From contig JACDNV010000017.1 of assembly GCA_017656425.1 (NCBI GenBank), positions 1 through 44,123 on the forward strand: DNA of 44,123 bases, given 5' to 3'. The notes under the pieces were generated by a model. That model was given only the letters and a program-made list of their open reading frames with translations. It did no database searches and was not told the origin of the DNA. The stretch comes from Candidatus Neomarinimicrobiota bacterium. Its GTDB lineage: Bacteria > Fidelibacterota > UBA2242 > B5-G15. The position numbers were made by a program, and so were the translations under genes. Of this stretch, positions 28,036 through 35,976 are shown in pieces; position 1 is the stretch's first letter; each line of letters opens with the position of its first letter.

Positions 28036-28617
28036 TTATTTTTTTACTCCCAGTAATCTGTCTATTTCAGGCTTATTGAAGCCTATAACAAATTTCCCGT
28101 TTATATCGATTTGAGGTGTTCCCATCTGACCTGTCCTTTTGACAAGTTTGTCAATTTCACCAGGATTTTTCGACAGGTTAACTTCTTTAAAAGGTAGAGC
28201 CAGGCTTTTTAGATATTCTTTAGCTCTGACACACCAGGGACATCCGTCGGTTGTATAAACGACAATTCTTTTCGATTTCTTTTCAGCTTTTTTAGTGGGT
28301 TTTATTTTCTTTTCTTCAAAAGCTTGTATAAAGAATTCCTTATCTTGCAGACCGTAGATGATATTTTGTACCCTCCCTTTTTCAATAATTGCCACGGCAG
28401 GAATAGAATCAATATTGAAATGACGGTGGACATCTTTAACTTCCGATACATCGACGGTCAGAACTTCAATGCTCTTATTTTCGCTTTCCAGTTCTTTGAA
28501 AATATCGAGAACTCGTTTGCTTTTTTCTGAGTTTCTGGAGTAGAAAACAACAGGGTAGATCAGGTCATTGTTTTTTGTGACCTTTTCCAGGTGTTTGAAA
28601 TTCAGAACATTTACCAT
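28036..28617 (-). CDS. Thioredoxin-like/glutaredoxin fusion protein
   Basis: The product is 193 aa. The N-terminal ~110 residues have the thioredoxin fold pattern (YPVVFYSRNSEKSKRVLDIF; VDVSEVKDVHRHFNIDSIPA) with the cis-Pro, but the CxxC position reads RNSEKS, so this half cannot do dithiol chemistry. A Lys-rich linker (KKIKPTKKAEKKSKR) joins it to a glutaredoxin domain with YTTDGCPWCVRAKEYLKS and the cis-Pro loop MGTPQIDINGKFVIGF. The CPWC half is probably the active disulfide reductase. It belongs to the group with the OYE-type reductase and GroES and may receive electrons from a flavoprotein. Confidence 0.88.
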   Translation of the reverse strand: MVNVLNFKHLEKVTKNNDLIYPVVFYSRNSEKSKRVLDIFKELESENKSIEVLTVDVSEVKDVHRHFNIDSIPAVAIIEKGRVQNIIYGLQDKEFFIQAFEEKKIKPTKKAEKKSKRIVVYTTDGCPWCVRAKEYLKSLALPFKEVNLSKNPGEIDKLVKRTGQMGTPQIDINGKFVIGFNKPEIDRLLGVKK

Positions 28618-28724
28618 GTTGCAACCCTTTCATAAATCAAGCATTATTTGATTGTTTTGATTCATATTTGGTTACAAAATTACTATGGCATTGAACAAAT
28701 GCAACATACACCTGTATCCCTTGC

Positions 28725-30548
28725 TTACAATTTTATTGCGATATTGAAACCTTCATGAATGGCATCTATAATACAATGGACATTTTTAGCATCTCCTATA
28801 ACATAGGAAGGAACTCCTTCAAATTTAAAAGGAATATAAGGTTCATTTCCCAGAGCAAACACCAATTCGTCAAATTCAAATGTTTTGCAATTCCCCTCTT
28901 CCAGATACTCAACTATAAGTTTATGTCCTTCGACTTTTTCTATTTTGTGTTTTACAAGTATTCTAACTTTGTTTTCCTTTAGTTCTTGAAGCAGCACTTT
29001 TCGCGATAGAGTTTCCGTTCCCGGAGCTATATCATCTAACATTTCTATTATTGTAACGGAATTATCTTCGCTCAGGAAATGAGCCGTTTCACACCCAACC
29101 AGCCCTCCACCACAGACGATGACATTTTTGTTTTTCACTGTAACTTTTCTGTTCAAAATCTCGTCGTAGGTATGGATGTATTCAGATTCGATGCTAAATG
29201 GGATGTTCGGCCTTGATCCTGTGGCAATTATAACTGCATCAGGGTTAATCTTTGTTACTTCATCTTTTGAAGTGGCTTTTGGGTGAACTGTAATGTTTTT
29301 TGTGTCTTTTATACTGTTTTCAAAGAATTCTATGAGCCAGTTTATCTTATCCTTTCCAGGCGGGACGGCTGCCTCATGTAATTGTCCGCCAAATTTTTCA
29401 CAGAATATATGAACTTCGTGACCTCGAAGAGCACTCACTAATGCAGATTCCAATCCCGCAGGCCCACAGCCGATGATTGCAATCCGTTTTTTGACTTCTG
29501 CTTCTTTCACCTCAACTTCATTTCCAACATTTGGATTGACCCCACAGCAAATTGCCGTATCTTTGTCGTGCCGCGCTTTAATACACTCGCTACAGCCTAT
29601 GCACTTTCTTATGAGATTAACTTTGTTTTCTTTTACCTTCTTTAACCAATCGGGATCGGCGAGATAAGCCCTCCCGAGCACCACCATGTCAGCCTGATTC
29701 TCCAGTATATGTTCGGCAACCTCGGGTGAACGGATCACGCCAACAGCCGCTATGGGGACGGGTTTTGGGTAAATAGCTTCTGCTAAGTATGCTCGCCATC
29801 CTTCGGGAAAGGAAATGGGTTCTAGCCTATATTCTTTTGGACCTATTCCTATATCAGCTTGTATCATATCGTAACCAGCTTTCGCTAAAATATCCGCAAT
29901 TACGTTCCCTTCTTCAATAGTAATGCCCCCTTCTTCTGTATCTTTTACCGCTAATCGGATTGTAACAGGGAAGTCATCACCACAAAACTTTTTTATCTCC
30001 TTCAAAATTTCAACTGGAAATAAGGTCCTATTTCCCCACCTGTCTGTACGATGATTGGTTAAGGGTGATAAGAATTGATTTACCAGCAAGCCGTGAGCAC
30101 CCTGTATTTCTACCATATCGAAACCTGCCTTTTTTGCCAGCAATGCAGCCTTTGTGTAAATATTGATTAATTCAAGGATTTTTTTCTCTGATAGATCATC
30201 AACGCCGATTCCTTTTTCAATAAAGCCAGGATGAGTAAGTTCCACTGAAACCTTACTATCATATTCATGAATTGCTTTCGTAAAATCTTTCCAATCACTT
30301 AAAAATTCTTCCGAATCAAACCGAGGTGAATATGTTCCCTTCTTGCCATAAGGGTAATCTATTGTTACGTTTTCAACAATGGTAAGACCAATTTCCCCCT
30401 TTGCTCTTCGGACATAATGTTTAACAAACCTCTCAGTTAGTTTTCCATTCTGATCAGCAAAATTGGTGGAGATTGGGGGGAAAATAAGCCTGTTTCGCAA
30501 TTCCACTTTTCCAATTCTGATCGGCTTAAAGATTTTTTTGTATTTCAT
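28725..30548 (-). CDS. OYE-family NADH:flavin oxidoreductase (2,4-dienoyl-CoA reductase type)
   Basis: The product is 607 aa with an AGGAG site. Residues 1-330 form an FMN barrel: KIFKPIRIGKVELRNRLIF, and MVEIQGAHGLLVNQFLSPLT with the usual H-x-H/L-L substrate region. A 4Fe-4S site follows (RKCIGCSECIKARHDKDTAICC). The C-terminal half binds FAD (IAIIGCGPAGLESALV) and NAD(P)H (VIVCGGGLVGCETAHFLSE). This is the 2,4-dienoyl-CoA reductase/trimethylamine dehydrogenase layout; the natural substrate, an enone or other unsaturated compound, is unknown. It follows the TDT transporter gene after 75 bases. Confidence 0.9.
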   Translation of the reverse strand: MKYKKIFKPIRIGKVELRNRLIFPPISTNFADQNGKLTERFVKHYVRRAKGEIGLTIVENVTIDYPYGKKGTYSPRFDSEEFLSDWKDFTKAIHEYDSKVSVELTHPGFIEKGIGVDDLSEKKILELINIYTKAALLAKKAGFDMVEIQGAHGLLVNQFLSPLTNHRTDRWGNRTLFPVEILKEIKKFCGDDFPVTIRLAVKDTEEGGITIEEGNVIADILAKAGYDMIQADIGIGPKEYRLEPISFPEGWRAYLAEAIYPKPVPIAAVGVIRSPEVAEHILENQADMVVLGRAYLADPDWLKKVKENKVNLIRKCIGCSECIKARHDKDTAICCGVNPNVGNEVEVKEAEVKKRIAIIGCGPAGLESALVSALRGHEVHIFCEKFGGQLHEAAVPPGKDKINWLIEFFENSIKDTKNITVHPKATSKDEVTKINPDAVIIATGSRPNIPFSIESEYIHTYDEILNRKVTVKNKNVIVCGGGLVGCETAHFLSEDNSVTIIEMLDDIAPGTETLSRKVLLQELKENKVRILVKHKIEKVEGHKLIVEYLEEGNCKTFEFDELVFALGNEPYIPFKFEGVPSYVIGDAKNVHCIIDAIHEGFNIAIKL

Positions 30549-30623
30549 GGCAGTCTCCTGATGTTTGTAATGTTTCTGTATTGTTTGGTCCAGAAAAATC
30601 GGGAGCTTTTATCTCGCAGATTT

Positions 30624-31667
30624 TCATTTTTCTACGAACAATTCTCCACGATACGTTTTTATTGCGGTATTGATAAAAGTAATTAGCCACAGAGAGAACA
30701 ACAACCAGTATAGTCCAAAGCCTATATAGTCTACCAGAGCTATTTTAAAGATTTGAGATATGGAATGACTTGCGGCTACGTATGCTCCCAGAGGGAATGT
30801 GAAAGCCCACCAGGACATGGCGTAAGGTAGTTTTAATCTTCTTATGTAGTGAAGGGTCATAATAATTGCCATTAGAGTCCACCATATTCCAAATCCCCAG
30901 AATATGAATCCAAAGACAAAGAAAGGTTCTTTTACAGTGATAAATGCAGAGTTGTTTGTGAGGTTTATTAAAGCAACTATTCCCGCACCGATAGGCCCAA
31001 GGTTTATCCATATTGTTGGAGCGAGGGTGTTTGGTAATGGGCTATGAAGGATGAAGCGGTATATACAAACTGCAAGTAACCCGAGGTAAATGAAAAATCC
31101 CGCGCCCCATCCAAAATAGTTTATGAATATGACGAGTTCCTGCAACGCTCCTGAAAATTTTGGTATGACCAGGCTTCCTGCAATGGGAATCACAATAAGC
31201 CCGACAGGAGGGATGAACCATGCAGGATTAATATGGTCAATTTTAACGTGTTCGCCTCTAAACATAATGTATGGTGTCAATATCCCAAAGAATACAGTCA
31301 GCAAAGTACCTACAGACCAGAATGCTTTTCCAATAAACATATTGTTCCTGATCACAATGTAGTCTGCTGCGAGGACGAGCATGCCAATAGCGATTGTTGC
31401 GTAAAAGTTTGATACAACGGGATGTTCAATATCTGCTAATGCTTGTTTCCTAAAAAGTATCCACCTTAATGTCCAGGGAACTAACAGGGTAAAGAATAGG
31501 GTAACATTAAAATATAGTAAGATGTGGGAAAAGACTCTTAGAATAGGCAGATATCGGGAATAAAATAAACTGTTTACAGCCAGAATTCCCGTTCCCATTA
31601 TGCTGGCAAACCAGGCCGGGGAAAAATTTTTAATAATTTCGCATTTGCAGTTAATCCGTTCTAGCAT
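30624..31667 (-). CDS. SLAC1/TDT-family transporter (TehA/Mae1 type)
   Basis: The product is 347 aa with about ten membrane segments. It starts FSPAWFASIMGTGILAVNSL, the pattern of the TDT family (PAWFxxVMGTG), and continues with conserved Phe- and Pro-bearing helices. Family members carry dicarboxylates, sulfite, tellurite or chloride/nitrate as anions. A GGTGGAGG site precedes ATG. The neighbouring reductase suggests an organic anion, but that is inference. Confidence 0.88.
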   Translation of the reverse strand: MLERINCKCEIIKNFSPAWFASIMGTGILAVNSLFYSRYLPILRVFSHILLYFNVTLFFTLLVPWTLRWILFRKQALADIEHPVVSNFYATIAIGMLVLAADYIVIRNNMFIGKAFWSVGTLLTVFFGILTPYIMFRGEHVKIDHINPAWFIPPVGLIVIPIAGSLVIPKFSGALQELVIFINYFGWGAGFFIYLGLLAVCIYRFILHSPLPNTLAPTIWINLGPIGAGIVALINLTNNSAFITVKEPFFVFGFIFWGFGIWWTLMAIIMTLHYIRRLKLPYAMSWWAFTFPLGAYVAASHSISQIFKIALVDYIGFGLYWLLFSLWLITFINTAIKTYRGELFVEK

Positions 31668-31803
31668 ATTTCCTCCACCTTAATTTGACACATCAGATTG
31701 CTTTAATTGATTTAGCTTTCCCAGAAACATAACAAAATGTCCTCAGATTTAGACACCACAGTGTTGGTTATAAAAGGCTTGACTTAATCAGTGGAGGAGG
31801 GTG

Positions 31804-31908
31804 TTAAGTGCCTTTCCACCTACATTTACACTTGCACTTGTTACGTTTCCGGCAACATAAATTGCACAAACAATTTGATATATGTTCCTGAAGCAAGATT
31901 AAATTCAT
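31804..31908 (-). CDS. Putative 34-residue cysteine-rich peptide
   Basis: ATG 31908 has AGGG five bases upstream and opens a 34-codon frame with seven Cys in its C-terminal 22 residues: NCLCNLCCRKRNKCKCKC, i.e. C-x-C-x2-CC-x5-C-x-C-x-C. The Cys spacing recalls metallothionein-like or metal-clamping peptides. It lies in the ~330-bp gap between the ferredoxin gene and the TDT transporter. The rest of the gap (31668-31803 and 31909-31994) has no other gene. It may be chance: the last codons come from a repetitive AAG-TGT-AAA run, and another frame on the same strand is open over about 29 codons here. Confidence 0.35.
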   Translation of the reverse strand: MNLILLQEHISNCLCNLCCRKRNKCKCKCRWKGT

Positions 31909-31994
31909 TTTAACCCTGATGTAAGTACTTAAATTGTAGTTTCGTTCATGATTGCATACTCAAATAAATTCAGGGAGTTTAAATTGCAATGTCT

Positions 31995-32468
31995 TTATTC
32001 AATTATTATGGCATTCCGGGGGCAAGCAGATACACAGTTGCCACAACCTGTACACAAATCTTGATTAATCTTTGCAACATCATTCACAGATATTGCATTT
32101 TCAGGACAGGCAGGGATACATACACCACATCCGACACAATATTGAGTTATGACCTCCGCTTTCCCAATTTCCTCACTCTCTCTTTTATTTTTATTTTCAG
32201 TTCTCACCTCATTTAAAAGTTCCTCCAGCTCCCTTTTTCTCTCTCTTAAATATTGTAATTCTTCTGCTTTACTGTATTTTTCAGGACGGTTTCTATCACT
32301 ACTTTGTTCAATATAATCTTCGGGATTTGGTCTATTAAAATTCCAGATACCTCTGCCCAGTCTTGATCCCTGTCCTAATCCTCTACCAAGCCCTCTTCCC
32401 CTACCACGCCCTTTTCCAAATCCTCTACCTCGACCATGCAATGGTCCTTTTCCATCTCCAAACGGCAT
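31995..32468 (-). CDS. 2x[4Fe-4S] ferredoxin with Gly/Arg-rich N-terminus
   Basis: The product is 157 aa. It starts MPFGDGKGPLHGRGRGFGKG and continues Gly/Arg-rich for ~45 residues (the DUF5320-type PxGDxxGPxG start), has a charged helix (KAEELQYLRERKRELEELL), and ends with a bacterial ferredoxin: CVGCGVCIPACPENAI and CTGCGNCVSACPRNAIII. The ligands for two 4Fe-4S clusters are complete. It is the last gene of the Fur-box operon with two NifX/ORP-like proteins and may supply electrons or clusters to them. Confidence 0.9.
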   Translation of the reverse strand: MPFGDGKGPLHGRGRGFGKGRGRGRGLGRGLGQGSRLGRGIWNFNRPNPEDYIEQSSDRNRPEKYSKAEELQYLRERKRELEELLNEVRTENKNKRESEEIGKAEVITQYCVGCGVCIPACPENAISVNDVAKINQDLCTGCGNCVSACPRNAIIIE

Positions 32469-32504
32469 GATTAACCTCCATCTGCCAAATTTTTACAATC
32501 AACT

Positions 32505-32837
32505 TTAAGAAAAATCATCAAGTTTATTTTCAATTAGTTTCTCTATATTATCTTTCACTGTTCCATCAACGGCCTTATAAACCTTAATACCACTACCAGA
32601 TAATATACGACCAGCGTTCGGTCCCACGCTTTTTGCTATAACAGCATCAGTTTTTTCCTGAATAACCAGTTGCGTAACCTGTACTCCCGCTCCAGATTGT
32701 AAATCTTTAAATCCGTTTTCTATTACATCAATATTACCATTTTCAGTGTCGAAAAATATAAAATAATTGCATCTGGCAAAAACCTCCGACAATTTCGAAT
32801 CGAGGGCATTTCCATCGCTGGGTATACATACTTTCAT
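32505..32837 (-). CDS. NifX/ORP-like metal-cluster binding protein (1)
   Basis: The product is 110 aa, a single Nitro_FeMo-Co domain: MKVCIPSDGNALDSKLSEVF at the N-terminus, FARCNYFIFFDTEN and a Gly-rich IAKSVGPNAGRILSGSGIK segment. Members bind iron-molybdenum or molybdenum-copper clusters as carriers. The position usually FGRC/HFGR in ORP-type proteins is FARC here. It has a GGGAG site and lies 18 bases after the other NifX-like gene. Confidence 0.9.
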   Translation of the reverse strand: MKVCIPSDGNALDSKLSEVFARCNYFIFFDTENGNIDVIENGFKDLQSGAGVQVTQLVIQEKTDAVIAKSVGPNAGRILSGSGIKVYKAVDGTVKDNIEKLIENKLDDFS

Positions 32838-32855
32838 AATAACTCCCTATTTTTA

Positions 32856-33212
32856 TCAAACCCCACAATTCTCTTCATCATGTGATTTACTACAAAGATT
32901 TTCACTACCCTTTAAGCTCCCATTCACAAATCGCTCAATTATATCTTTTATATCCCCATTTATGCCAGAAATAACATCTATACCGAAAGTTTTAAAATTT
33001 TCAATAGCCCTTTGGCCAATACCACCACAAATAACACATGTTACTCCCATATCTTTCAAATAACCTGGTAAAAAGCCTGGTGAATGTCCTGGATTATCTA
33101 TAATGTTTGTATTTTTAATCTTCCCCTCTTCAATATCCACAATTGTATATTGAGAGCATCTTCCAAAATGTAATGCTACTTTCCCATCATCCGTTGAAAT
33201 TGCAACTTTCAT
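32856..33212 (-). CDS. NifX/ORP-like metal-cluster binding protein (2)
   Basis: The product is 118 aa from ATG 33212 (GGGAGG site; the GTG/ATG further out is within this site). It starts MKVAISTDDGKVALHFGRCS, continues with DMGVTCVICGGIGQRAIENF and IDVISGINGDIKDII, matching the orange-protein/NifX group. The tail adds C-x6-7-C type cysteines (ENLCSKSHDEENCGV). ORP of Desulfovibrio holds a mixed Mo-Cu-S cluster; the cluster type here is unknown. A terminator-like hairpin separates it from the first gene of the operon. Confidence 0.9.
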   Translation of the reverse strand: MKVAISTDDGKVALHFGRCSQYTIVDIEEGKIKNTNIIDNPGHSPGFLPGYLKDMGVTCVICGGIGQRAIENFKTFGIDVISGINGDIKDIIERFVNGSLKGSENLCSKSHDEENCGV

Positions 33213-33232
33213 CTTACCTCCCATGTAAATTT

Positions 33233-33268
33233 AAAAAAAGGGGGGAGGGGGAAATCCCTCCTCTTTTT
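33233..33268 (-). terminator. Terminator-like hairpin inside the operon (possible attenuator)
   Basis: On the minus strand GGAGGG (33261-33256) pairs with CCCTCC (33249-33244) across a 6-base loop, followed by CCCC and seven T. It lies directly behind the DUF5320 stop and 21 bases before the next gene. It could lower expression of the genes that follow, or end one transcript. Confidence 0.65.
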
Positions 33269-33648
33269 TACTCCTTCTTGGACTGGGACTCTTTTTCTAA
33301 TGTTTCGATTCTCTTACTAATTTCCTCTAGGTTCCTTTTTAAAACCTCTGCCTGATCTTGCAAATACGCCATTTCTTCCTTGGGTGTTATTTCACCGGGA
33401 TATGGATAAACCCAGCCTCCAAAGGCAGGTAAACCATACCATGCTCTTACCCCTCCTGGCAATCCTGTTGCCCAGAACCAGTGTCTCCAACCTCTACCTC
33501 TACCAAACCAGCCTCTGCCCCAGCCAAGCCTTCCAATCCCGGGTACAGGGTTCAGATATCCGGGAACAGGATATCCAGCGCAATAACCGGCAGCTCTACC
33601 TGTCATTGGTCCCAGTCCAAGTGGTCCAGTACGATCTCCTAACGGCAT
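33268..33648 (-). CDS. DUF5320 protein with coiled-coil tail
   Basis: The product is 126 aa from ATG 33648, which has AGGAGG 7 bases upstream; the GTG just before it is less likely. It begins MPLGDRTGPLGLGPMTGRAA, the mark of DUF5320, then a Gly/Trp/Arg-rich middle (RGRGWRHWFWATGLPGG) and a coiled-coil end (YLQDQAEVLKRNLEEISKRI). DUF5320 genes travel with NifX/ORP-like genes; the function is unknown. It is the first gene behind the Fur-box promoter at 33678-33706. Confidence 0.88.
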   Translation of the reverse strand: MPLGDRTGPLGLGPMTGRAAGYCAGYPVPGYLNPVPGIGRLGWGRGWFGRGRGWRHWFWATGLPGGVRAWYGLPAFGGWVYPYPGEITPKEEMAYLQDQAEVLKRNLEEISKRIETLEKESQSKKE

Positions 33649-33677
33649 CACTTATCCTCCTCTCTTATTTCAAATAA

Positions 33678-33706
33678 ATAATGATAATCATTATCATTTG
33701 TTTCAA
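33678..33706 (-). promoter_or_regulatory. Promoter with Fur box before the DUF5320/NifX operon
   Basis: On the minus strand TTGAAA (33706-33701), a 17-base spacer and CATTAT (33683-33678) form a plausible sigma-70 promoter. TGATAAT-C-ATTATCA (33682-33696), the textbook 7-1-7 Fur box, fills the spacer. Bound Fur would block polymerase directly. Confidence 0.85.
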
Positions 33707-33713
33707 AAAAAAT

Positions 33714-34169
33714 TTATTTATTTTTACATCTATCACATATCCCGTAAAACATTACCTGATGATTCTTGATTTCAAAATTATACTTTCTTGATAGTGCGTT
33801 CTCCAAATCCTCAAAAAACCTCTTTTCTTCCTCGCTAAAATCTCTATAATCTACTACTTGGCCACAAATGGTACATATAAGATGATGGTGATGTTTAGGA
33901 CCTTTGGAATCCTCAGACAATTCATATCTTGCCCTTCCATCTCCAAAGTCAAACTTATTAACAATTCCCATTTCCACTAAAAGCTCAAGAGTCCTGTATA
34001 TCGTGGCAAGACCGATTGACGGATACTGCTTATGAACCTCTAAATAAATCTCCTCTGCACTTAAGTGCTCGCTGGTTCTACTTAAGACCTCCAGAATTGC
34101 CTGCCTTGGTATAGTTAATCTATACCCCCATCCTCGGAACCTATTATGCCACCAGTGTGGACCCATCAT
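33714..34169 (-). CDS. fur: Fur-family ferric uptake regulator
   Basis: The product is 151 aa from ATG 34169 (AGGGAG site about 7 bases upstream; a TTG at 34193 is a less likely start). The winged helix has YRLTIPRQAILEVLSRTSEH and ATIYRTLELLVEMGIV. The metal region has HHHHLICTICGQVVDYRDF and the end is YGICDRCKNK, with both structural Cys pairs. Promoter sites in the window are Fur-type (TGATAATCATTATCA) and not the PerR box, so Fur is preferred over PerR or Zur. The unusual start MMGPHWWHNRFRGWG is His/Trp-rich. The gene lies between two Fur boxes and is likely autoregulated. Confidence 0.9.
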   Translation of the reverse strand: MMGPHWWHNRFRGWGYRLTIPRQAILEVLSRTSEHLSAEEIYLEVHKQYPSIGLATIYRTLELLVEMGIVNKFDFGDGRARYELSEDSKGPKHHHHLICTICGQVVDYRDFSEEEKRFFEDLENALSRKYNFEIKNHQVMFYGICDRCKNK

Positions 34170-34200
34170 AGTCATTCTCCCTTTAATTATCAAATAGTAA

Positions 34201-34250
34201 TGATAATTATTCTCAATTGGAAATTTAATAGAATTATTTTATTATGTCAA
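34201..34250 (-). promoter_or_regulatory. fur promoter with overlapping Fur box
   Basis: On the minus strand TTGACA (34250-34245), a 17-base spacer and TAAATT (34227-34222) give a strong sigma-70 promoter. TGATAAT-T-ATTCTCA (34201-34215) lies at the expected transcription start, a usual place for a repressor. Confidence 0.85.
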
Positions 34251-34535
34251 TACCCTTGTAAAGAAAATTACATGAACTATCTTTCTTATGCCATTCTAAA
34301 GAAAATCGAATTACATATGGCTAACAAGCAACCAAGAGTTCCTATTACAATTACACACACATCTGTCTCTACGAAGAGCTAGCGCAAGCAAGGACATGGC
34401 AAACTATTTCGTAAAATGCTTAATCTGTCCAGAACAATCTCTTATGTAGTAAAGACTTCCAAACGTTTTTCAAAAACAAACTAAGTTACCCATACTTATA
34501 GATAATGGTTAGAAGACAGAAACTCGCATTAAGGA
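34251..34535. other. Gene-free stretch between glcD and the fur promoter
   Basis: About 285 bases with no convincing frame, RNA or hairpin followed by a T-run. It should contain the end of the etf-glcD transcript. Confidence 0.5.
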
Positions 34536-35960
34536 CTATATATCAAAAATTTTCCCTGGATTCAAAATATTATTAGGATCGAATGCAAGCTTTATTTTTT
34601 TCATTATCTCGATTGTTTTTTTATCAAGGACCAAATTGATATACTGTTTCCTTTTGTGACCGATACCATGTTCACCGCTGATAGTACCGCCAAGATCTAC
34701 AGCTATCTGGAAAATTTCCCTTCTTATAGCAGGCAGAATAGAATACCATTTATCAAGACTCATTTCAGGCTTTTTAACCACCCTAACATGTATATTACCA
34801 TCACCAGCATGACCATAACATGGTATCAAAACCTTATATTTTTCAGAAAGTATTTCCATCTTCTTTACAAAAGTTGGAATCTCGCTAATTGGGACAACTA
34901 TATCCTCAGAGGTCTGATTTGAACTGATTACGATAAACGACTCTGGAATATTTTGTCTTACCTTCCACACTCTCTGGAGCGTCGTATGATTATCGGCGAC
35001 ATAAACCTCAATAGCTTTGTTTTCAAAACACAATTCACCTATTGTTTCATAATCTCTTTCAAGACTTTCTTTATTATTTCCATCCAGTTCAATTAAAAGC
35101 ATTGCACCAGCTTTCTCATAAGGTAGATGTTCATTCAAATATTTACAGGCATTATGCACAGCAAGTTTACTCATAAATTCTATTGCTGTCGGTATGATGT
35201 GACCGTTTGTCATTATCTTAGGCACAGTTCTCAAAGCAGTCTCAACATCTTCAAAAAGGACAAGTAGGGCAACTCTCGCCGTGGGTAACGGTAATAGTTT
35301 TATAATTATTTTTGTAAAAATACCAAGTGTACCTTCAGAACCAACCATCAATTTCACGAGATCATACCCAACTACATCTTTCATTCTCTTCCCACCAAGA
35401 GTTATTATATCTCCTTCAGGTGTAACAACTTCAATTCCAAGTATATACCTTCCTGTAACACCATACTTCACAGCTCTACCACCACCTGCATTTTCAGCAA
35501 CATTTCCACCTATATAGCAGGATTCTACACTCATAGGATAACCAGGAAAAAACAACCCATAGTCTTTTAACTTTTCATTTATTTCATTTGTTATAACTCC
35601 CGGTTCCACAACAGCCACAAGGTTTTTCGTATCTATTTCCAGAATTTTATTCATTTTTTCAAAGGAAAGTACAATACCCCTAAAAATAGGCACAGCACCT
35701 CCTGATAAACCACTACCAGCCCCTCTTGGAGTTACCGGTATTCTATGCTTGTTTGCAAGTTTCATAATCTCAGAAATTTCATCTGCACTAGTTGGTTTGA
35801 TAACAACTTCAGGCATACTGGAATATTCTTTCTCAGATACCTCATCGTGAGAATAGGGTTCAAGCTTTTCCTCATCGCCGTAGATAACATTTTTTGGGCC
35901 AACGATTTTCTTCAGCCTTTCTACGATATCAGGTGTAACTCTGTTATATTTACTCTCCAA
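34536..35960 (-). CDS. glcD: FAD-linked D-2-hydroxyacid dehydrogenase (GlcD/D-lactate dehydrogenase type)
   Basis: The product is 474 aa from TTG 35960, which has a GAGGAG site 7 bases upstream; the ATG at 36011 would overlap etfA by 35 bases without a site. The FAD domain has PVTPRGAGSGLSGGAVP, GGNVAENAGGGRAVKYG and GSEGTLGIFTKI; the C-terminal part has CYGHAGDGNIHVR and GEHGIGHKRKQYI, with His and Arg typical of the substrate site. Members oxidise glycolate or D-lactate. Placement after etfB-etfA means electrons probably pass through the ETF, as in the lactate dehydrogenase/ETF complex of Acetobacterium. Confidence 0.92.
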   Translation of the reverse strand: MESKYNRVTPDIVERLKKIVGPKNVIYGDEEKLEPYSHDEVSEKEYSSMPEVVIKPTSADEISEIMKLANKHRIPVTPRGAGSGLSGGAVPIFRGIVLSFEKMNKILEIDTKNLVAVVEPGVITNEINEKLKDYGLFFPGYPMSVESCYIGGNVAENAGGGRAVKYGVTGRYILGIEVVTPEGDIITLGGKRMKDVVGYDLVKLMVGSEGTLGIFTKIIIKLLPLPTARVALLVLFEDVETALRTVPKIMTNGHIIPTAIEFMSKLAVHNACKYLNEHLPYEKAGAMLLIELDGNNKESLERDYETIGELCFENKAIEVYVADNHTTLQRVWKVRQNIPESFIVISSNQTSEDIVVPISEIPTFVKKMEILSEKYKVLIPCYGHAGDGNIHVRVVKKPEMSLDKWYSILPAIRREIFQIAVDLGGTISGEHGIGHKRKQYINLVLDKKTIEIMKKIKLAFDPNNILNPGKIFDI

Positions 35961-35976
35961 AGCTATTACTCCTCTA

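Noticed and set aside
31785-31815. GGAGGAGGGTGTTAAGTG, resembling the CACCCTCCTTAACACC end of the IS256 relics
   Set aside because: The order of the GGAGGG and TGTTAAG blocks differs from the inverted IS end, and no hairpin follows, so the match is probably chance.
33714-34169. Fur protein as PerR or Zur
   Set aside because: The boxes are TGATAATCATTATCA/TGAGAAT types without the PerR TTATAATnATTATAA form, and the adjacent genes concern iron-sulfur clusters. Protein residues alone do not settle it.
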